Origin: Microbacterium halophytorum
GTDB lineage: Bacteria; Actinomycetota; Actinomycetes; Actinomycetales; Microbacteriaceae
Direction: 5' to 3'
DNA: 64,000 nucleotides
NCBI RefSeq assembly: GCF_002970975.1
Contig: NZ_KZ672984.1
Coordinates: 1 to 64,000 of the forward strand
Position 1 is the stretch's first letter. Every line of letters begins with the position of its first letter. Shown here in pieces: positions 16,638-25,456 of this stretch. Made by a program: the position numbers and the translations under genes. The notes under the pieces were generated by a model, which saw only the letters and a program-made list of their open reading frames with translations, did no database searches and was not told where the DNA came from.

Positions 16638-17588
16638 GTGACCGACCACACGTCAGGGAGCGTCGCCCGTCACGGTGCCGCGAGCACGGCGGCCGCGCCG
16701 ACGCCCGCCGTGCGTCACGACCCGGAGGAGTTCTCCTTCCTCGCGGCGCAGGCGGAGCGCCTCGGCGCCGTCGTTCCCGCGGCGCGGCGCGTCGATGCCG
16801 CCGCGCCCGACGGCGCGGTCAGCGCGATCGCGTACGGCAGCGGCTCTCCCCGCGCGGCCCTGCTGCATGGCGCGGGCCTGAACGCGCATACGTGGGACGC
16901 CACGGCGATCGCCCTCGGGGCCCCCGCAGTCGCGATCGATCTGCCGGGGCACGGCGACTCCGCGTGGCGCGACGACGCGGACTACACCCCGGCGACGATC
17001 GCACCCGCCGTCGCCCGGGCGATCGAGGCCGCGGCCGACGACCCCGTCGTCCTCGTCGGCCACTCCCTCGGAGGGCTCACGGCCGCGGCCGTCGCCGCGG
17101 CCAGGCCCGAGCTCGTGTCCCACCTCGTGCTCGTCGACATCACGCCCGAGATCGACCGCGGCGGGCCCTCGCAGCTGCGCGCCTTCTACGAACGCCTCGA
17201 GTTCGGCTCGCGCGAGGAGCTGGTCGCCTATGCACTGTCCTTCGGGCTCGGCGGCGACCCCGAGAACGCGCGGCGCGGCGTGCACCTGAATTCGCGCGTG
17301 CGCCAGGACGGGGTCGTCGAGTGGAAGCATCACTTCGCCCGGATCGCCGCGCAGGCCCTCGGCGACGACGCCCCGGCCGATCCGGAGGACGGGTGGCGCT
17401 CGCTCGAGGCGACCACCGCCCCGATCACGCTCGTCCGCGGGACCCGCGGCTTCGTCGACGACGACGCCGCGGCGCGCTTCGCGGCGCGACTGCCGTCATC
17501 GCGCACCATCTCGCTCGACGCCCCCCACAACGTTCAGGAGGTCGCGCCGCGCGACCTCGCCGCCATCATCAGAAAGGCCATCGGCTGA
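16638..17588 (+). CDS. Alpha/beta-hydrolase, first gene of an Opp/Dpp-type operon
   Basis: The 316-residue protein has the alpha/beta-hydrolase core: HGAGLNAHTW (oxyanion loop), DLPGHGDS, nucleophile elbow VGHSLGG, and the late DAPHNVQEV carrying the catalytic histidine. The start is GTG with GAAAGGAAC upstream. Its TGA overlaps the ATG of the substrate-binding protein by one base, so it belongs to the importer operon and probably hydrolyses an ester, amide or lactone taken up by it (inference). The substrate is unknown. Confidence 0.88.
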   Translation: MTDHTSGSVARHGAASTAAAPTPAVRHDPEEFSFLAAQAERLGAVVPAARRVDAAAPDGAVSAIAYGSGSPRAALLHGAGLNAHTWDATAIALGAPAVAIDLPGHGDSAWRDDADYTPATIAPAVARAIEAAADDPVVLVGHSLGGLTAAAVAAARPELVSHLVLVDITPEIDRGGPSQLRAFYERLEFGSREELVAYALSFGLGGDPENARRGVHLNSRVRQDGVVEWKHHFARIAAQALGDDAPADPEDGWRSLEATTAPITLVRGTRGFVDDDAAARFAARLPSSRTISLDAPHNVQEVAPRDLAAIIRKAIG

Positions 17589-19111
17589 TGCCCCTGAACC
17601 GCTCCGTCCTCCGCCGCTCCGCCGCCGCGCTCGGCGCCACGGCCGTCGCCGTCGCCCTCGCGTCGTGCTCCTCCGCGCCGTCCGGGTCCGAGCCGGCCGC
17701 CGAGGCGGACCCGGACGCCGCCGTGCGGGTCGGCCTGGTGCTCGAGCCGACGAGCCTCGACATCCGGCACACCTCGGGCGCCGCCCTCGAGCAGGTCCTC
17801 GTCGACAACGTCTATCAGGGCCTCGTCACCCGCACGCCGGAGGGCGAGATCATGCCGGCTCTCGCGACGGAGTGGCAGATCTCCGACGACGGGCTCACCT
17901 ACACGTTCCCGCTGCACGAAGGGGTCGAGTTCCACGGCGGCGGGGAGCTCACGGCGAGCGACGTCGTCGCTTCGCTCACCGAGGTCGCGCAGGACGAAAC
18001 GTTCGAGGGGCACGCCGAACTCGCCGGTATCGAGGGCATCGCCGAGACCGAGGGCGGCGCCGGCGTCGAGATCACGCTCGCGCAGCCCGACCAGAACTTC
18101 CTCTTCTCACTCTCGGGCCCCGCGGGCCTCGTGTTCGACGAGGGCGACGCCACCGATCTGAAGACCGCGGCGAACGGCACCGGCCCGTTCGCGCTCGACG
18201 AGTGGCGGCAGGGCGACGGCATCACGCTGACGCGCTTCGACGGCTACTGGGGCGAGGCGGCGGGCGTCGCCGAGGTCGACGTCAGCTACATCCCCGATGC
18301 GAACGCCCTCGTCAACGGCCTGCTCTCGGGCGAGCTCGACGCCGTCACCCCCGTGCAGGCCGACCTGCTGCCGCAGGTCGAGGGCGCGGGCGACTTCGAG
18401 GTCGTGAGGGGCCGCACGACCGACAAGTACGTGCTCGGGTTCAACAACACCGCGGCGCCCCTCGACGACGTGCGCGTGCGCGAGGCGCTGCGCCTCGCGA
18501 TCGACCACGACGCGCTCGTCGAGACGATCGGCCAGGGCGTGACGCAGTACGGCCCCATCCCGGAGCTCGACCCCGGCTACGAGGACCTCTCCGACGTCGC
18601 GCCGTTCGACCCCGAGCGCGCCGAGGAGCTGCTCTCGGAGGCCGGCGCGAGCGGTCTCTCCCTCACCCTGACGGTGCCGAACGTCTACCCGACCTCCCTG
18701 TCGAACTTCCTCGTCTCGGCGTTCCAGGACATCGGCGTGGAGCTGGAGGTCGATTCCGTCGAGTTCTCGGCCTGGCTCAACGACGTCTACACCAACGGCG
18801 ACTACGAGCTGAGCATCGTCAACCACGTCGAGCCCCGCGACGTGGGCAACTTCGCCGACCCCGACTACTACTTCCACTACGACAGCGACACGGTGCAGCA
18901 GCTCTACGCCGAGGCGATGGCCGCGACCGACGTCGAGGAGTCGAACGTGCTCCTCGCCGAGGTCGGGCGCCAGGTCTCGGAGGACCACGCCGCCGACTGG
19001 CTGTACACGGCCGAGCAGATCACGGCGCTCGCGCCCGGCGTCGCCGGGTTCCCCGTCGATTCCCTGAACGCGCGCCTCCCGCTCGCAGGCGTGACGTACA
19101 CCGGCCCGTAA
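17588..19111 (+). CDS. Opp/Dpp-family substrate-binding lipoprotein (SBP_bac_5)
   Basis: A lipoprotein signal ends in LASC, with C27 as the lipidated residue. The 507-residue protein is a typical family-5 binding protein: VRVGLVLEPTSLDIRHTSG at the N-terminus, GLTYTFPLHEGVEFHGG, and VREALRLAIDHDALVETIG near the middle. The family delivers peptides, nickel or other small solutes to DppBCDF-like complexes. It is second in a six-gene operon between a hydrolase and two permeases. The ligand cannot be read from sequence. Confidence 0.9.
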   Translation: MPLNRSVLRRSAAALGATAVAVALASCSSAPSGSEPAAEADPDAAVRVGLVLEPTSLDIRHTSGAALEQVLVDNVYQGLVTRTPEGEIMPALATEWQISDDGLTYTFPLHEGVEFHGGGELTASDVVASLTEVAQDETFEGHAELAGIEGIAETEGGAGVEITLAQPDQNFLFSLSGPAGLVFDEGDATDLKTAANGTGPFALDEWRQGDGITLTRFDGYWGEAAGVAEVDVSYIPDANALVNGLLSGELDAVTPVQADLLPQVEGAGDFEVVRGRTTDKYVLGFNNTAAPLDDVRVREALRLAIDHDALVETIGQGVTQYGPIPELDPGYEDLSDVAPFDPERAEELLSEAGASGLSLTLTVPNVYPTSLSNFLVSAFQDIGVELEVDSVEFSAWLNDVYTNGDYELSIVNHVEPRDVGNFADPDYYFHYDSDTVQQLYAEAMAATDVEESNVLLAEVGRQVSEDHAADWLYTAEQITALAPGVAGFPVDSLNARLPLAGVTYTGP

Positions 19112-19118
19112 CCCGGCG

Positions 19119-20075
19119 ATGCTCCGGTACGCGCTCACGCGGCTCGCTCTGCTCGCGCTCGGCCTCGTCGCGGCCAGCGCGATCATCTTCGTGTCGCTGC
19201 GCGTGCTGCCGGGCGACGTCGCGCAGGTCATCGCGGGAACGAGCGGCTCACCGGAGCAGGTCGCGGCGATCCGCGAGGGCCTCGGCCTCGACCGGCCGCT
19301 GACCGCGCAGTACCTGGACTGGGCATCCGGGATCGTCACGGGCGACCTCGGCACGTCGTACCTGACCGGCACCCCCGTGTCGGCCGAGCTCGCCGACAAG
19401 GCCGCCGTCACCGTTCCCCTCGGGGCGATGTCGCTCGCGGTCGCGCTCGCGATGGCCCTCCCGTTCGGCGTGATCTCGGCGCTGCGCCGCCGCTCGTGGG
19501 GCGGCCAGGCGATCGGATTCGCGGCGCAGGGCCTCGCGGCCGTTCCCGTCGTGTGGGCCGGCATGATGCTCGTCGCGGTGTTCGCCGTCGCGCTCGGCTG
19601 GCTGCCGGCGCAGGGCTTCCCGACCCGGACGGGCTGGTCGACGCCGTGGCAGGCGTTCGAGTCGCTCATCCTGCCCGCCGTCACGATCGGAGTCGTCGAG
19701 GGTGCCGTGCTGCTCCGCTTCGTGCGCAGCGCGACGCTTCAGGCCGTCGGCGCCGACTTCGTCCGTGCCGCAGCCGCGAAGGGGCTGACGAAGACCGGCG
19801 CCCTGCTCCGCCACGGGCTGCCGAGCGTGGGGCTCTCGGTCGTCACGGTGCTCGGCCTGCAGATCGCGGGGATCATCGTCGGCGCCGTCGTGATCGAGCA
19901 GGTCTTCAACCTTCCGGGCATCGGCCGGATGCTCGTGGCCGATGTCGGCGCGCGCGACCTCGAGAAGGTGCAGGGCGAGCTGCTCGCCCTGACCGGGTTC
20001 GTGCTGGTCACGGGCTTCATCGTCGACCTCGTGCACCGCGCGGTCGACCCCCGACAGCGGGAGGAGGCGCGATGA
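19119..20075 (+). CDS. ABC importer permease, DppB-like
   Basis: The 318-residue permease has six membrane segments. The first helix is followed by the extracellular RVLPGDVAQVIAGTSG block typical of DppB/OppB. The EAA loop for ATPase contact is DFVRAAAAKGLTKTGAL. It starts 8 bp after the binding-protein gene and its TGA overlaps the next ATG (ATGA), so it is translated together with the DppC-like partner. Confidence 0.92.
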   Translation: MLRYALTRLALLALGLVAASAIIFVSLRVLPGDVAQVIAGTSGSPEQVAAIREGLGLDRPLTAQYLDWASGIVTGDLGTSYLTGTPVSAELADKAAVTVPLGAMSLAVALAMALPFGVISALRRRSWGGQAIGFAAQGLAAVPVVWAGMMLVAVFAVALGWLPAQGFPTRTGWSTPWQAFESLILPAVTIGVVEGAVLLRFVRSATLQAVGADFVRAAAAKGLTKTGALLRHGLPSVGLSVVTVLGLQIAGIIVGAVVIEQVFNLPGIGRMLVADVGARDLEKVQGELLALTGFVLVTGFIVDLVHRAVDPRQREEAR

Positions 20076-20947
20076 GCGGAACCCTCCGGCGCCTCATCAG
20101 CTCGCCGGGCGGCGCTTACGGCGTCGCGGCGCTCTCGGTCGTCGTCGCGACAGCCATCGTGTCGTTCCTCTGGACGCCGTTCGACCCGCTCACGGTGGAC
20201 ACCGACGCGCGGTGGGCCGGGCCCGGATGGCCGCACGCGCTCGGCACCGACAACACGGGCAGGGACATCCTGAGCCTGCTGATGGTCGGGGCGCGCACGG
20301 CGGTCTTCGTCGCGGTCGGATCGGCCGTCGTCTCGGCGGTGTTCGGCGTGGCGATGGCCGCCGCCGGCGCGCTCACGCCCCGCTGGGCGCGGGAGTCGGT
20401 CGCGGTGCTGATCGACATCCTCGTGGCCTTCCCCGTGCTGCTGATCGCGATGATGATCTCGGCGGTCTGGGGCGGGTCGCTCTGGGTCGTCGTCGCCGCC
20501 GTCGGCCTCGGCTTCGGCGTGAACATCGCCCGCGTCACGCGGCCGGAGCTGCGCCGCGTGATGGCGAGCGACTACGTGCTCGCCGGCCGCGCCGCGGGGC
20601 TCACCGGGTGGCAGAACCTCACGCGGCACCTCCTGCCGAACGTGGCCCCGGTGTTCATCGTGCAGCTGTCGTGGGGCATGGCCGTCGCGGTGCTGGCGGA
20701 GGCCGGCCTGTCGTACCTCGGCTTCGGCGCATCCGTCACCGACCCCAGCTGGGGCCTGCTGCTGGCGGAGCTGCAGCCCTACATCGGCGTGCAGCCTCTG
20801 AGCGTGCTGTGGCCCGGCCTGACCATCACTCTGACGGTGCTGGCGTTCAACCTGCTGGGCGACGCGCTGCGCGACGCGACGGACCCGACCCTGCGCTCGC
20901 GCGGCCGCAGGGCGATCGCCCACGACACCCCGGGAGTGGTCGCATGA
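20072..20947 (+). CDS. ABC importer permease, DppC-like
   Basis: The 291-residue permease has the DppC/OppC signature HALGTDNTGRDILSLLM after the first membrane helix, the EAA loop DYVLAGRAAGLTGWQNLTRH, and GLSYLGFGASVTDPSWG between the last helices. It forms the heterodimeric channel with the preceding permease. It overlaps both neighbours by 4 bp (ATGA at each junction). Confidence 0.92.
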   Translation: MSGTLRRLISSPGGAYGVAALSVVVATAIVSFLWTPFDPLTVDTDARWAGPGWPHALGTDNTGRDILSLLMVGARTAVFVAVGSAVVSAVFGVAMAAAGALTPRWARESVAVLIDILVAFPVLLIAMMISAVWGGSLWVVVAAVGLGFGVNIARVTRPELRRVMASDYVLAGRAAGLTGWQNLTRHLLPNVAPVFIVQLSWGMAVAVLAEAGLSYLGFGASVTDPSWGLLLAELQPYIGVQPLSVLWPGLTITLTVLAFNLLGDALRDATDPTLRSRGRRAIAHDTPGVVA

Positions 20948-21735
20948 GCCTGGAGGTGCGCGAGCTGCGCGTCGAGATCGACGGCGCCGCGGTGGTCGAC
21001 GGGGTCTCGTTCGAGGTTCCGGACGGCGCCCGCGTCGGCCTGATCGGCGAATCGGGCTCAGGCAAGTCGATGACGGCGCTCGCGCTGATGGGTCTCGAAC
21101 CGGACGGCGCGGAGGTCACGGGTTCGATCCTCTGGAACGGGCGCGAGCTCGTCGGGCTGCCGGACCGCGAGCGCGCCGCGCTGCGCGGCGCCGACATGGG
21201 GATGGTCTTCCAGGAGCCGCGCACGGCGCTGAACCCGATCCGCACGGTCGGCCGGCAGATGGCGGAGGCCGCGCGCATCCACGGTCGCCTCTCGCGCGGC
21301 GACGCCCGCGCCCTCGCCGTCGAGCTGGCCGAGCGCGTGCGCCTGCCCGATCCGGGCGCGATCGTCGGCCGCCACCCGCACGCGCTCTCGGGCGGGCAGC
21401 GCCAGCGCGTCGCGATCGCCGCGGCGCTCGCGGCCGAGCCGCGACTCCTGATCGCGGACGAGCCGACGACCGCCCTCGACGTCACGATCCAGGCCGAGAT
21501 CCTCGATCTGCTCCTGGCCCTGACACGCGACACCGAGATGGGCATGCTCTTCATCACCCACGACCTCGCGGTCCTCTCGCGCGTCGCGGAGCGCGGCGTC
21601 GTGCTCGAGCGCGGCCGCGTCGTCGAGCGGGCGCCGGTCGCCGAGCTGCTCTCCGCCCCCGCTCACCCGGTGACGCAGGGCCTGCTGCGCGACGCGAAGG
21701 CGACGCTGTGGCGCAGGGAAGGGGGCCAGCTGTGA
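20944..21735 (+). CDS. ABC importer ATPase, DppD-like
   Basis: The 263-residue ATPase has Walker A GESGSGKS, Q-loop FQEPRTALNP, signature LSGGQRQR, Walker B LLIADEPTTALD and switch FITHDLAV. It is shorter than classical DppD and ends without the usual C-terminal oligopeptide-transporter extension, as its DppF-like partner also does. The start overlaps the DppC-like gene by 4 bp. Confidence 0.92.
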   Translation: MSLEVRELRVEIDGAAVVDGVSFEVPDGARVGLIGESGSGKSMTALALMGLEPDGAEVTGSILWNGRELVGLPDRERAALRGADMGMVFQEPRTALNPIRTVGRQMAEAARIHGRLSRGDARALAVELAERVRLPDPGAIVGRHPHALSGGQRQRVAIAAALAAEPRLLIADEPTTALDVTIQAEILDLLLALTRDTEMGMLFITHDLAVLSRVAERGVVLERGRVVERAPVAELLSAPAHPVTQGLLRDAKATLWRREGGQL

Positions 21736-22514
21736 CTCGCCCGATCGTCTCCGCGCGCGGCCTCACAAGGGCGTACCGCGCGCCGCGCCCCGCCCGAACC
21801 ACGACGGCACTGTACCCGACCGATCTCGACGTCGCGGCGGGCGAGGCCGTCGGCATCATCGGCGAATCCGGCGCGGGCAAATCGACGCTGGCGCGCCTGC
21901 TCCTGGGGCTCGACCGGCCGACATCCGGCACCGTCGAGGTCGCGGGGCGGCCCGTTGACGTCGCGGCGGGCGCCCGATCGCTGCGCTGGCTGCGCCGGGA
22001 GACGGGCATCGTGTTCCAGGACCCGTACGCGTCGCTCGACCCGCGGATGACGGCCGGGCGCATCGTCGGCGAGCCGCTGTGGGCGCTGGGCATCGAACCG
22101 GATGCGACGGCGCGGCGCGAGAGGGCCCGCGCGACCCTCGCACAAGTCGGGCTGCCGGACGACGCGGCCGACCGGCACCCGCACGAGTTCTCCGGCGGTC
22201 AGCGGCAGCGCATCGCCCTGGCGCGCGCTGTCGTGCACGGCCCCCGCATCCTCGTGGGCGACGAACCGCTCTCCGCCCTCGACGTGACGGTGAGGGCGCA
22301 GATCATCGGGCTGCTGCGCGAGATGCGCGTCCGGCAGAACCTGACCCTGGTCCTGGTCAGCCACGACATCGGCGTCGTGCAGGCGCTGTGCGACACGGCC
22401 GTCGTGATGCAATCGGGCCGCGTCGTCGAGCGCGGCCCCGTCGACCGGGTGCTCCGCTCCCCCGAGCACCCGTACACGAAGCGACTGCTCGAAGCCGTCC
22501 CGACGCTCCCCTGA
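21732..22514 (+). CDS. ABC importer ATPase, DppF-like
   Basis: The 260-residue ATPase has Walker A GESGAGKST, Q-loop VFQDPYASLDPR, signature FSGGQRQRI, Walker B ILVGDEPLSALD and H-loop VSHDIGVV. The C-terminus HPYTKRLLEAVP is the short oligopeptide-transporter tail. I use GTG 21732, which overlaps the preceding stop; an ATG at 21708 is in frame but lies deep inside the upstream gene. Last gene of the operon. Confidence 0.92.
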   Translation: MTRPIVSARGLTRAYRAPRPARTTTALYPTDLDVAAGEAVGIIGESGAGKSTLARLLLGLDRPTSGTVEVAGRPVDVAAGARSLRWLRRETGIVFQDPYASLDPRMTAGRIVGEPLWALGIEPDATARRERARATLAQVGLPDDAADRHPHEFSGGQRQRIALARAVVHGPRILVGDEPLSALDVTVRAQIIGLLREMRVRQNLTLVLVSHDIGVVQALCDTAVVMQSGRVVERGPVDRVLRSPEHPYTKRLLEAVPTLP

Positions 22515-22704
22515 CCCCGCGCCGAGCTTCACGCCTAGCCATGAACGAAGCCGCGCTGGGGCGCGCGGCTGAACCTGACACCTACTGCGCTGGCCGCTGC
22601 ACGCCGCCCGAGAGGCTCCCGTGCGATGCGAAGCAGCGCGTGGAGGGGGCGATAGGGACTCGCTGCGGCACCAGGTCCATCAACGCACCCTTGTCGTTCA
22701 CGCG

Positions 22705-22728
22705 GCGTTCACCCGCAATCCTGAACGC
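22705..22728. promoter_or_regulatory. Inverted repeat upstream of a Zn-dependent dehydrogenase gene
   Basis: GCGTTCA (22705-22711) and TGAACGC (22722-22728) form a dyad with a 10-bp spacer, 49 bp before the dehydrogenase start. The rest of the 263-bp gap (22515-22777) shows nothing else clear. Operator function is a guess from position and symmetry. Confidence 0.3.
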
Positions 22729-22777
22729 GTTACAGGCGCCTCGACAGGATGGGAGTCGACTTCAGGGGGGTGATGCG

Positions 22778-23887
22778 ATGTCCTCGGTTCGTCCTCTTGC
22801 GGCGGGAGCGGGCGTCGATTCTGCGCGCGCCGGAACCGATGCGAGCGGCCCCGCGGCCGGTACGACCTCGGCCGCGGTGCTACGCAACGGGGCGGTGGCG
22901 ATCGAGCGCATCGATGCCCCGAGGGTCGGGCCGGGCGAGCTCCTCGTCGACATCGATCTCGCCACCGTGTGCGGCGCCGATCGCGCTGCTGTCGCCGCGG
23001 GCGGCGGGGACGCCCGCGTGCTCGGGCACGAGGGCGTCGGGCGCGTGCTCGACGCGGGCCGCGGAGCGCCCGCCGCCGTCGGGGACCGAATCGTGTGGGG
23101 CCCGACCGTCTCGTGCGGCAGGTGCGACCGGTGCCGCGCCGGCCTGTCGGCCGCGTGCCGCAAAGCGAGGGCCCTCGGCGAGCAGCCCGTCGACGGCCCC
23201 TGGCCCCTGTCCGGCACGTTCGCGCGGCGCATGCTGCTGCCGCGCGGCGCCGCCGTCGCGCAGGCGCCTCCGGAGCTCTGCGACCCGGTCGCGGCGTCGG
23301 CCGGGTGCGCGGCCGCCTGCGTGCTCTCCGCCTACGAGCGCGTCGGCGCCCTCCCCGGCACGCGCGTGCTCATCCTGGGCGCCGGCCTGCTCGGGCTCAC
23401 GGCCGCGGCGTACGCCAACGATGCCGGGGCTGCGGCGATCGCCGTCGCCGACCGCGACGCCGCCCGACGCACCCTCGCGCGGATGTTCGGGGCGACGGAA
23501 TCGGTCGACCCGGTCGACGGCCTGCCCGACGCCGACGTCGTCATCGATTTCACCCGCTCCGGCGACCTGATCACGGCGGGCCTCGGCGCGCTCACGGTCG
23601 GCGGGCGGCTCATCATGGTCGAGCAGCACCGCGCGACGCCGGTCGCCGACACGGGGACGATCGCGATCGACGGCCACAGGGCGACGGCGCGCTGGCACTC
23701 CGTCTCGGGCGTCAGCGGCGCGGAGCCGCACCATATCGCGGCGGCCGTCGAGTACCTGACCGCGGCCAGGGCGCGGTGGCCCTGGGAGCAGCTCATCACC
23801 TCCGCCGTGCCGATGTCGTACCTGCCGACGCTGCTCGAGACGCCCGCACCGATCGCCCCCCGCACGGCCGTCCAGCCGCGCCGCTGA
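22778..23887 (+). CDS. Zinc-binding medium-chain alcohol dehydrogenase
   Basis: The 369-residue MDR protein has a catalytic zinc site (C in TVCGADR, HE in LGHEGVG) and a four-cysteine structural zinc lobe (CGRCDRCRAGLSAAC). Its Rossmann fold reads RVLILGAGLLGLTAAAYAND. The pattern GPTVSCGRCDRCR followed by ALGEQ resembles dehydrogenases annotated near phosphonate catabolism genes, but no phosphonate genes are here, so the substrate is open. AGGGGGGTGATGCG precedes the ATG. It stands alone. Confidence 0.85.
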   Translation: MSSVRPLAAGAGVDSARAGTDASGPAAGTTSAAVLRNGAVAIERIDAPRVGPGELLVDIDLATVCGADRAAVAAGGGDARVLGHEGVGRVLDAGRGAPAAVGDRIVWGPTVSCGRCDRCRAGLSAACRKARALGEQPVDGPWPLSGTFARRMLLPRGAAVAQAPPELCDPVAASAGCAAACVLSAYERVGALPGTRVLILGAGLLGLTAAAYANDAGAAAIAVADRDAARRTLARMFGATESVDPVDGLPDADVVIDFTRSGDLITAGLGALTVGGRLIMVEQHRATPVADTGTIAIDGHRATARWHSVSGVSGAEPHHIAAAVEYLTAARARWPWEQLITSAVPMSYLPTLLETPAPIAPRTAVQPRR

Positions 23888-23930
23888 CCCCGCCCGGCGC
23901 CCGGTCGGGCCCGGAGAGCACCCGATCCCA

Positions 23931-23995
23931 CTGCCGCGGTCGCAAAAAACACCCCATCCGAGCACTCCAAGGCGCGGAATCCGCCACCGCGGCAG
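23931..23995. terminator. Long inverted repeat between convergent genes
   Basis: CTGCCGCGGT (23931-23940) pairs perfectly with ACCGCGGCAG (23986-23995) around a 45-nt middle that pairs only in patches. It lies between the convergent dehydrogenase and GNAT genes and may stop transcription from both sides. It resembles the size of the dispersed hairpins elsewhere in the window but lacks their apical loop. Confidence 0.4.
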
Positions 23996-24026
23996 CCGTT
24001 GCCGAGGTCGCGCTGGCGCGCGGGTG

Positions 24027-24650
24027 TCAGCCGCGGCGGGCGTTCCGGCCGAACAGGCCGCGCCGCCGACGCGGGCGCAGCGACTTCTGCAGGTAGACGG
24101 TGCCGAGCCAGCGGCCGAACTTGTAGCCGACCCTGCCCATCCGGCCCGATTCGACGAAGCCGAGGCTCTCGTGCAGCGCGATCGACGCCTCGGCGCCGCG
24201 GTCGCTGATGACCGCGACCATCTCGCGCAGGCCCACCTCCTCGCAGGCCGTGATCAGCGCCTGCAGCAGGGAGCGGCCGAGCCCCTTGCCCGTCGCGCCG
24301 GGGCCGAGGTAGATCGACGTCTCGACGGTGTAGCGGAACGAGGTCGTGCCCGACCACGGGGCGGCGAGCGCGTACCCGAGCACCTGCCCCGTCGGCGAGA
24401 CGGCGACGAGGAACGGCAGCCCGAGCCTCTCCGTCTCGGCGAACTTGTCCGCCCACTTCCGGTGCGTCCACGGCTTCTCGTCGAACGTGACGACCGAGTT
24501 CCGAACGTAGTAGTTGTAGATCTCGCGCACATCCGGCACGTCTGCGAACACCGCCGGCCGGACCTCGTACGAGAACGGCCGCTCGGGCGCTGGCGCGGGG
24601 CGGAGGTGCCTCGGCAGCCGGCGCCGCTTGTTGTACTCGGACTCGAGCAT
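24027..24650 (-). CDS. GNAT N-acetyltransferase (phosphinothricin acetyltransferase-like)
   Basis: The 207-residue GNAT has a basic N-terminal extension ([17 protein letters not shown]) before the domain, then VRPAVFADVPDVREIYNYYV and SVVTFDEKPWT as in Pat/Bar and YwnH-type enzymes. The acetyl-CoA loop is GPGATGKGLGRSLL. ATG 24650 overlaps the ung stop (TGATG), so it is coupled to ung. The substrate is unknown. Confidence 0.85.
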   Translation of the reverse strand: MLESEYNKRRRLPRHLRPAPAPERPFSYEVRPAVFADVPDVREIYNYYVRNSVVTFDEKPWTHRKWADKFAETERLGLPFLVAVSPTGQVLGYALAAPWSGTTSFRYTVETSIYLGPGATGKGLGRSLLQALITACEEVGLREMVAVISDRGAEASIALHESLGFVESGRMGRVGYKFGRWLGTVYLQKSLRPRRRRGLFGRNARRG

Positions 24651-25327
24651 CAGCGCACCCGCCAATCGATCGGCGCGGACCCCTGCGACGCCAGCGCCGC
24701 GTTCGCGCGGGAGAACGGCCGCGAGCCGAAGAATCCCCTGCGGGCGGAGAGCGGCGATGGGTGCGCCGACTCGATCAGCGGCACGCCCGCGAGCAGCGGT
24801 GCGAGCGAGCGGGCCTGCGCCCCCCAGAGCACCGCGACGAGCGGCCCGCCGCGCTCCGCGAGCACCCGGATGGCGTGGTCCGTGACGCGCTCCCAACCGC
24901 GCTTCCGGTGCGAGCCGGCCTCCCCCGGTGCGACCGTGAGCACCCGGTTCAGGAGCAGCACGCCCTGGTCTGCCCACGACGACAGGTCTCCGTGCTCGGC
25001 CGGCGTCAGGCCGAGGTCGTCGTCGAGCTCGCGGTATACGTTGGCGAGGCTGCGCGGCAGCGGCCGCACGTCGCGGGCGACCGAGAACGAGAGCCCGACG
25101 GCATGGCCGGGCGTCGGGTACGGGTCTTGCCCGACGATCAGTACGCGCACGTCGTCGAGCGGGCGGTGGAAGGCCCTGAGCACGTCTCGCCCGGGCGGCA
25201 GGAACTCCTCGCCCGCCAGCCCGTCGAGCAGGCGCCGGATGTCGCCGGCGACGGGCTGAAGGGCCGAGGCCCATCCGGGATCGATCGCCCCCGCCACGGC
25301 GGTCAGCGCAGGGGGGTCGTCGGCCAT
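24650..25327 (-). CDS. ung: Uracil-DNA glycosylase (family 1)
   Basis: The 225-residue protein has the family-1 signatures: [18 protein letters not shown] with the catalytic D68 and Y70, LLLNRVLTV, and the DNA-minor-groove loop HPSPLS. It removes uracil from DNA at the start of base-excision repair. It is followed by, and overlaps, a GNAT gene. Confidence 0.96.
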   Translation of the reverse strand: MADDPPALTAVAGAIDPGWASALQPVAGDIRRLLDGLAGEEFLPPGRDVLRAFHRPLDDVRVLIVGQDPYPTPGHAVGLSFSVARDVRPLPRSLANVYRELDDDLGLTPAEHGDLSSWADQGVLLLNRVLTVAPGEAGSHRKRGWERVTDHAIRVLAERGGPLVAVLWGAQARSLAPLLAGVPLIESAHPSPLSARRGFFGSRPFSRANAALASQGSAPIDWRVR

Positions 25328-25456
25328 GCCGCCAGTTTACGGCGAGCGGCGTGACGTGCGTGTGACGCAGGATTTCGCAGCCGTTGCCCCGCCCGGCCGC
25401 GCCGCGTAGCGTCGGATCATCCGGCCCATCCATACGACTCCAGGAGCGCACGAGAC

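Noticed and set aside
23931..23995. Further copy of the dispersed hairpin
   Set aside because: It has a strong 10-bp outer stem, but the middle does not pair in register and lacks the loop; kept as a terminator-like repeat.
25328..25456. SAM riboswitch before metY
   Set aside because: The leader is only 129 bp, and I cannot place the conserved helices or motifs of SAM-I, SAM-II or SAM-IV.
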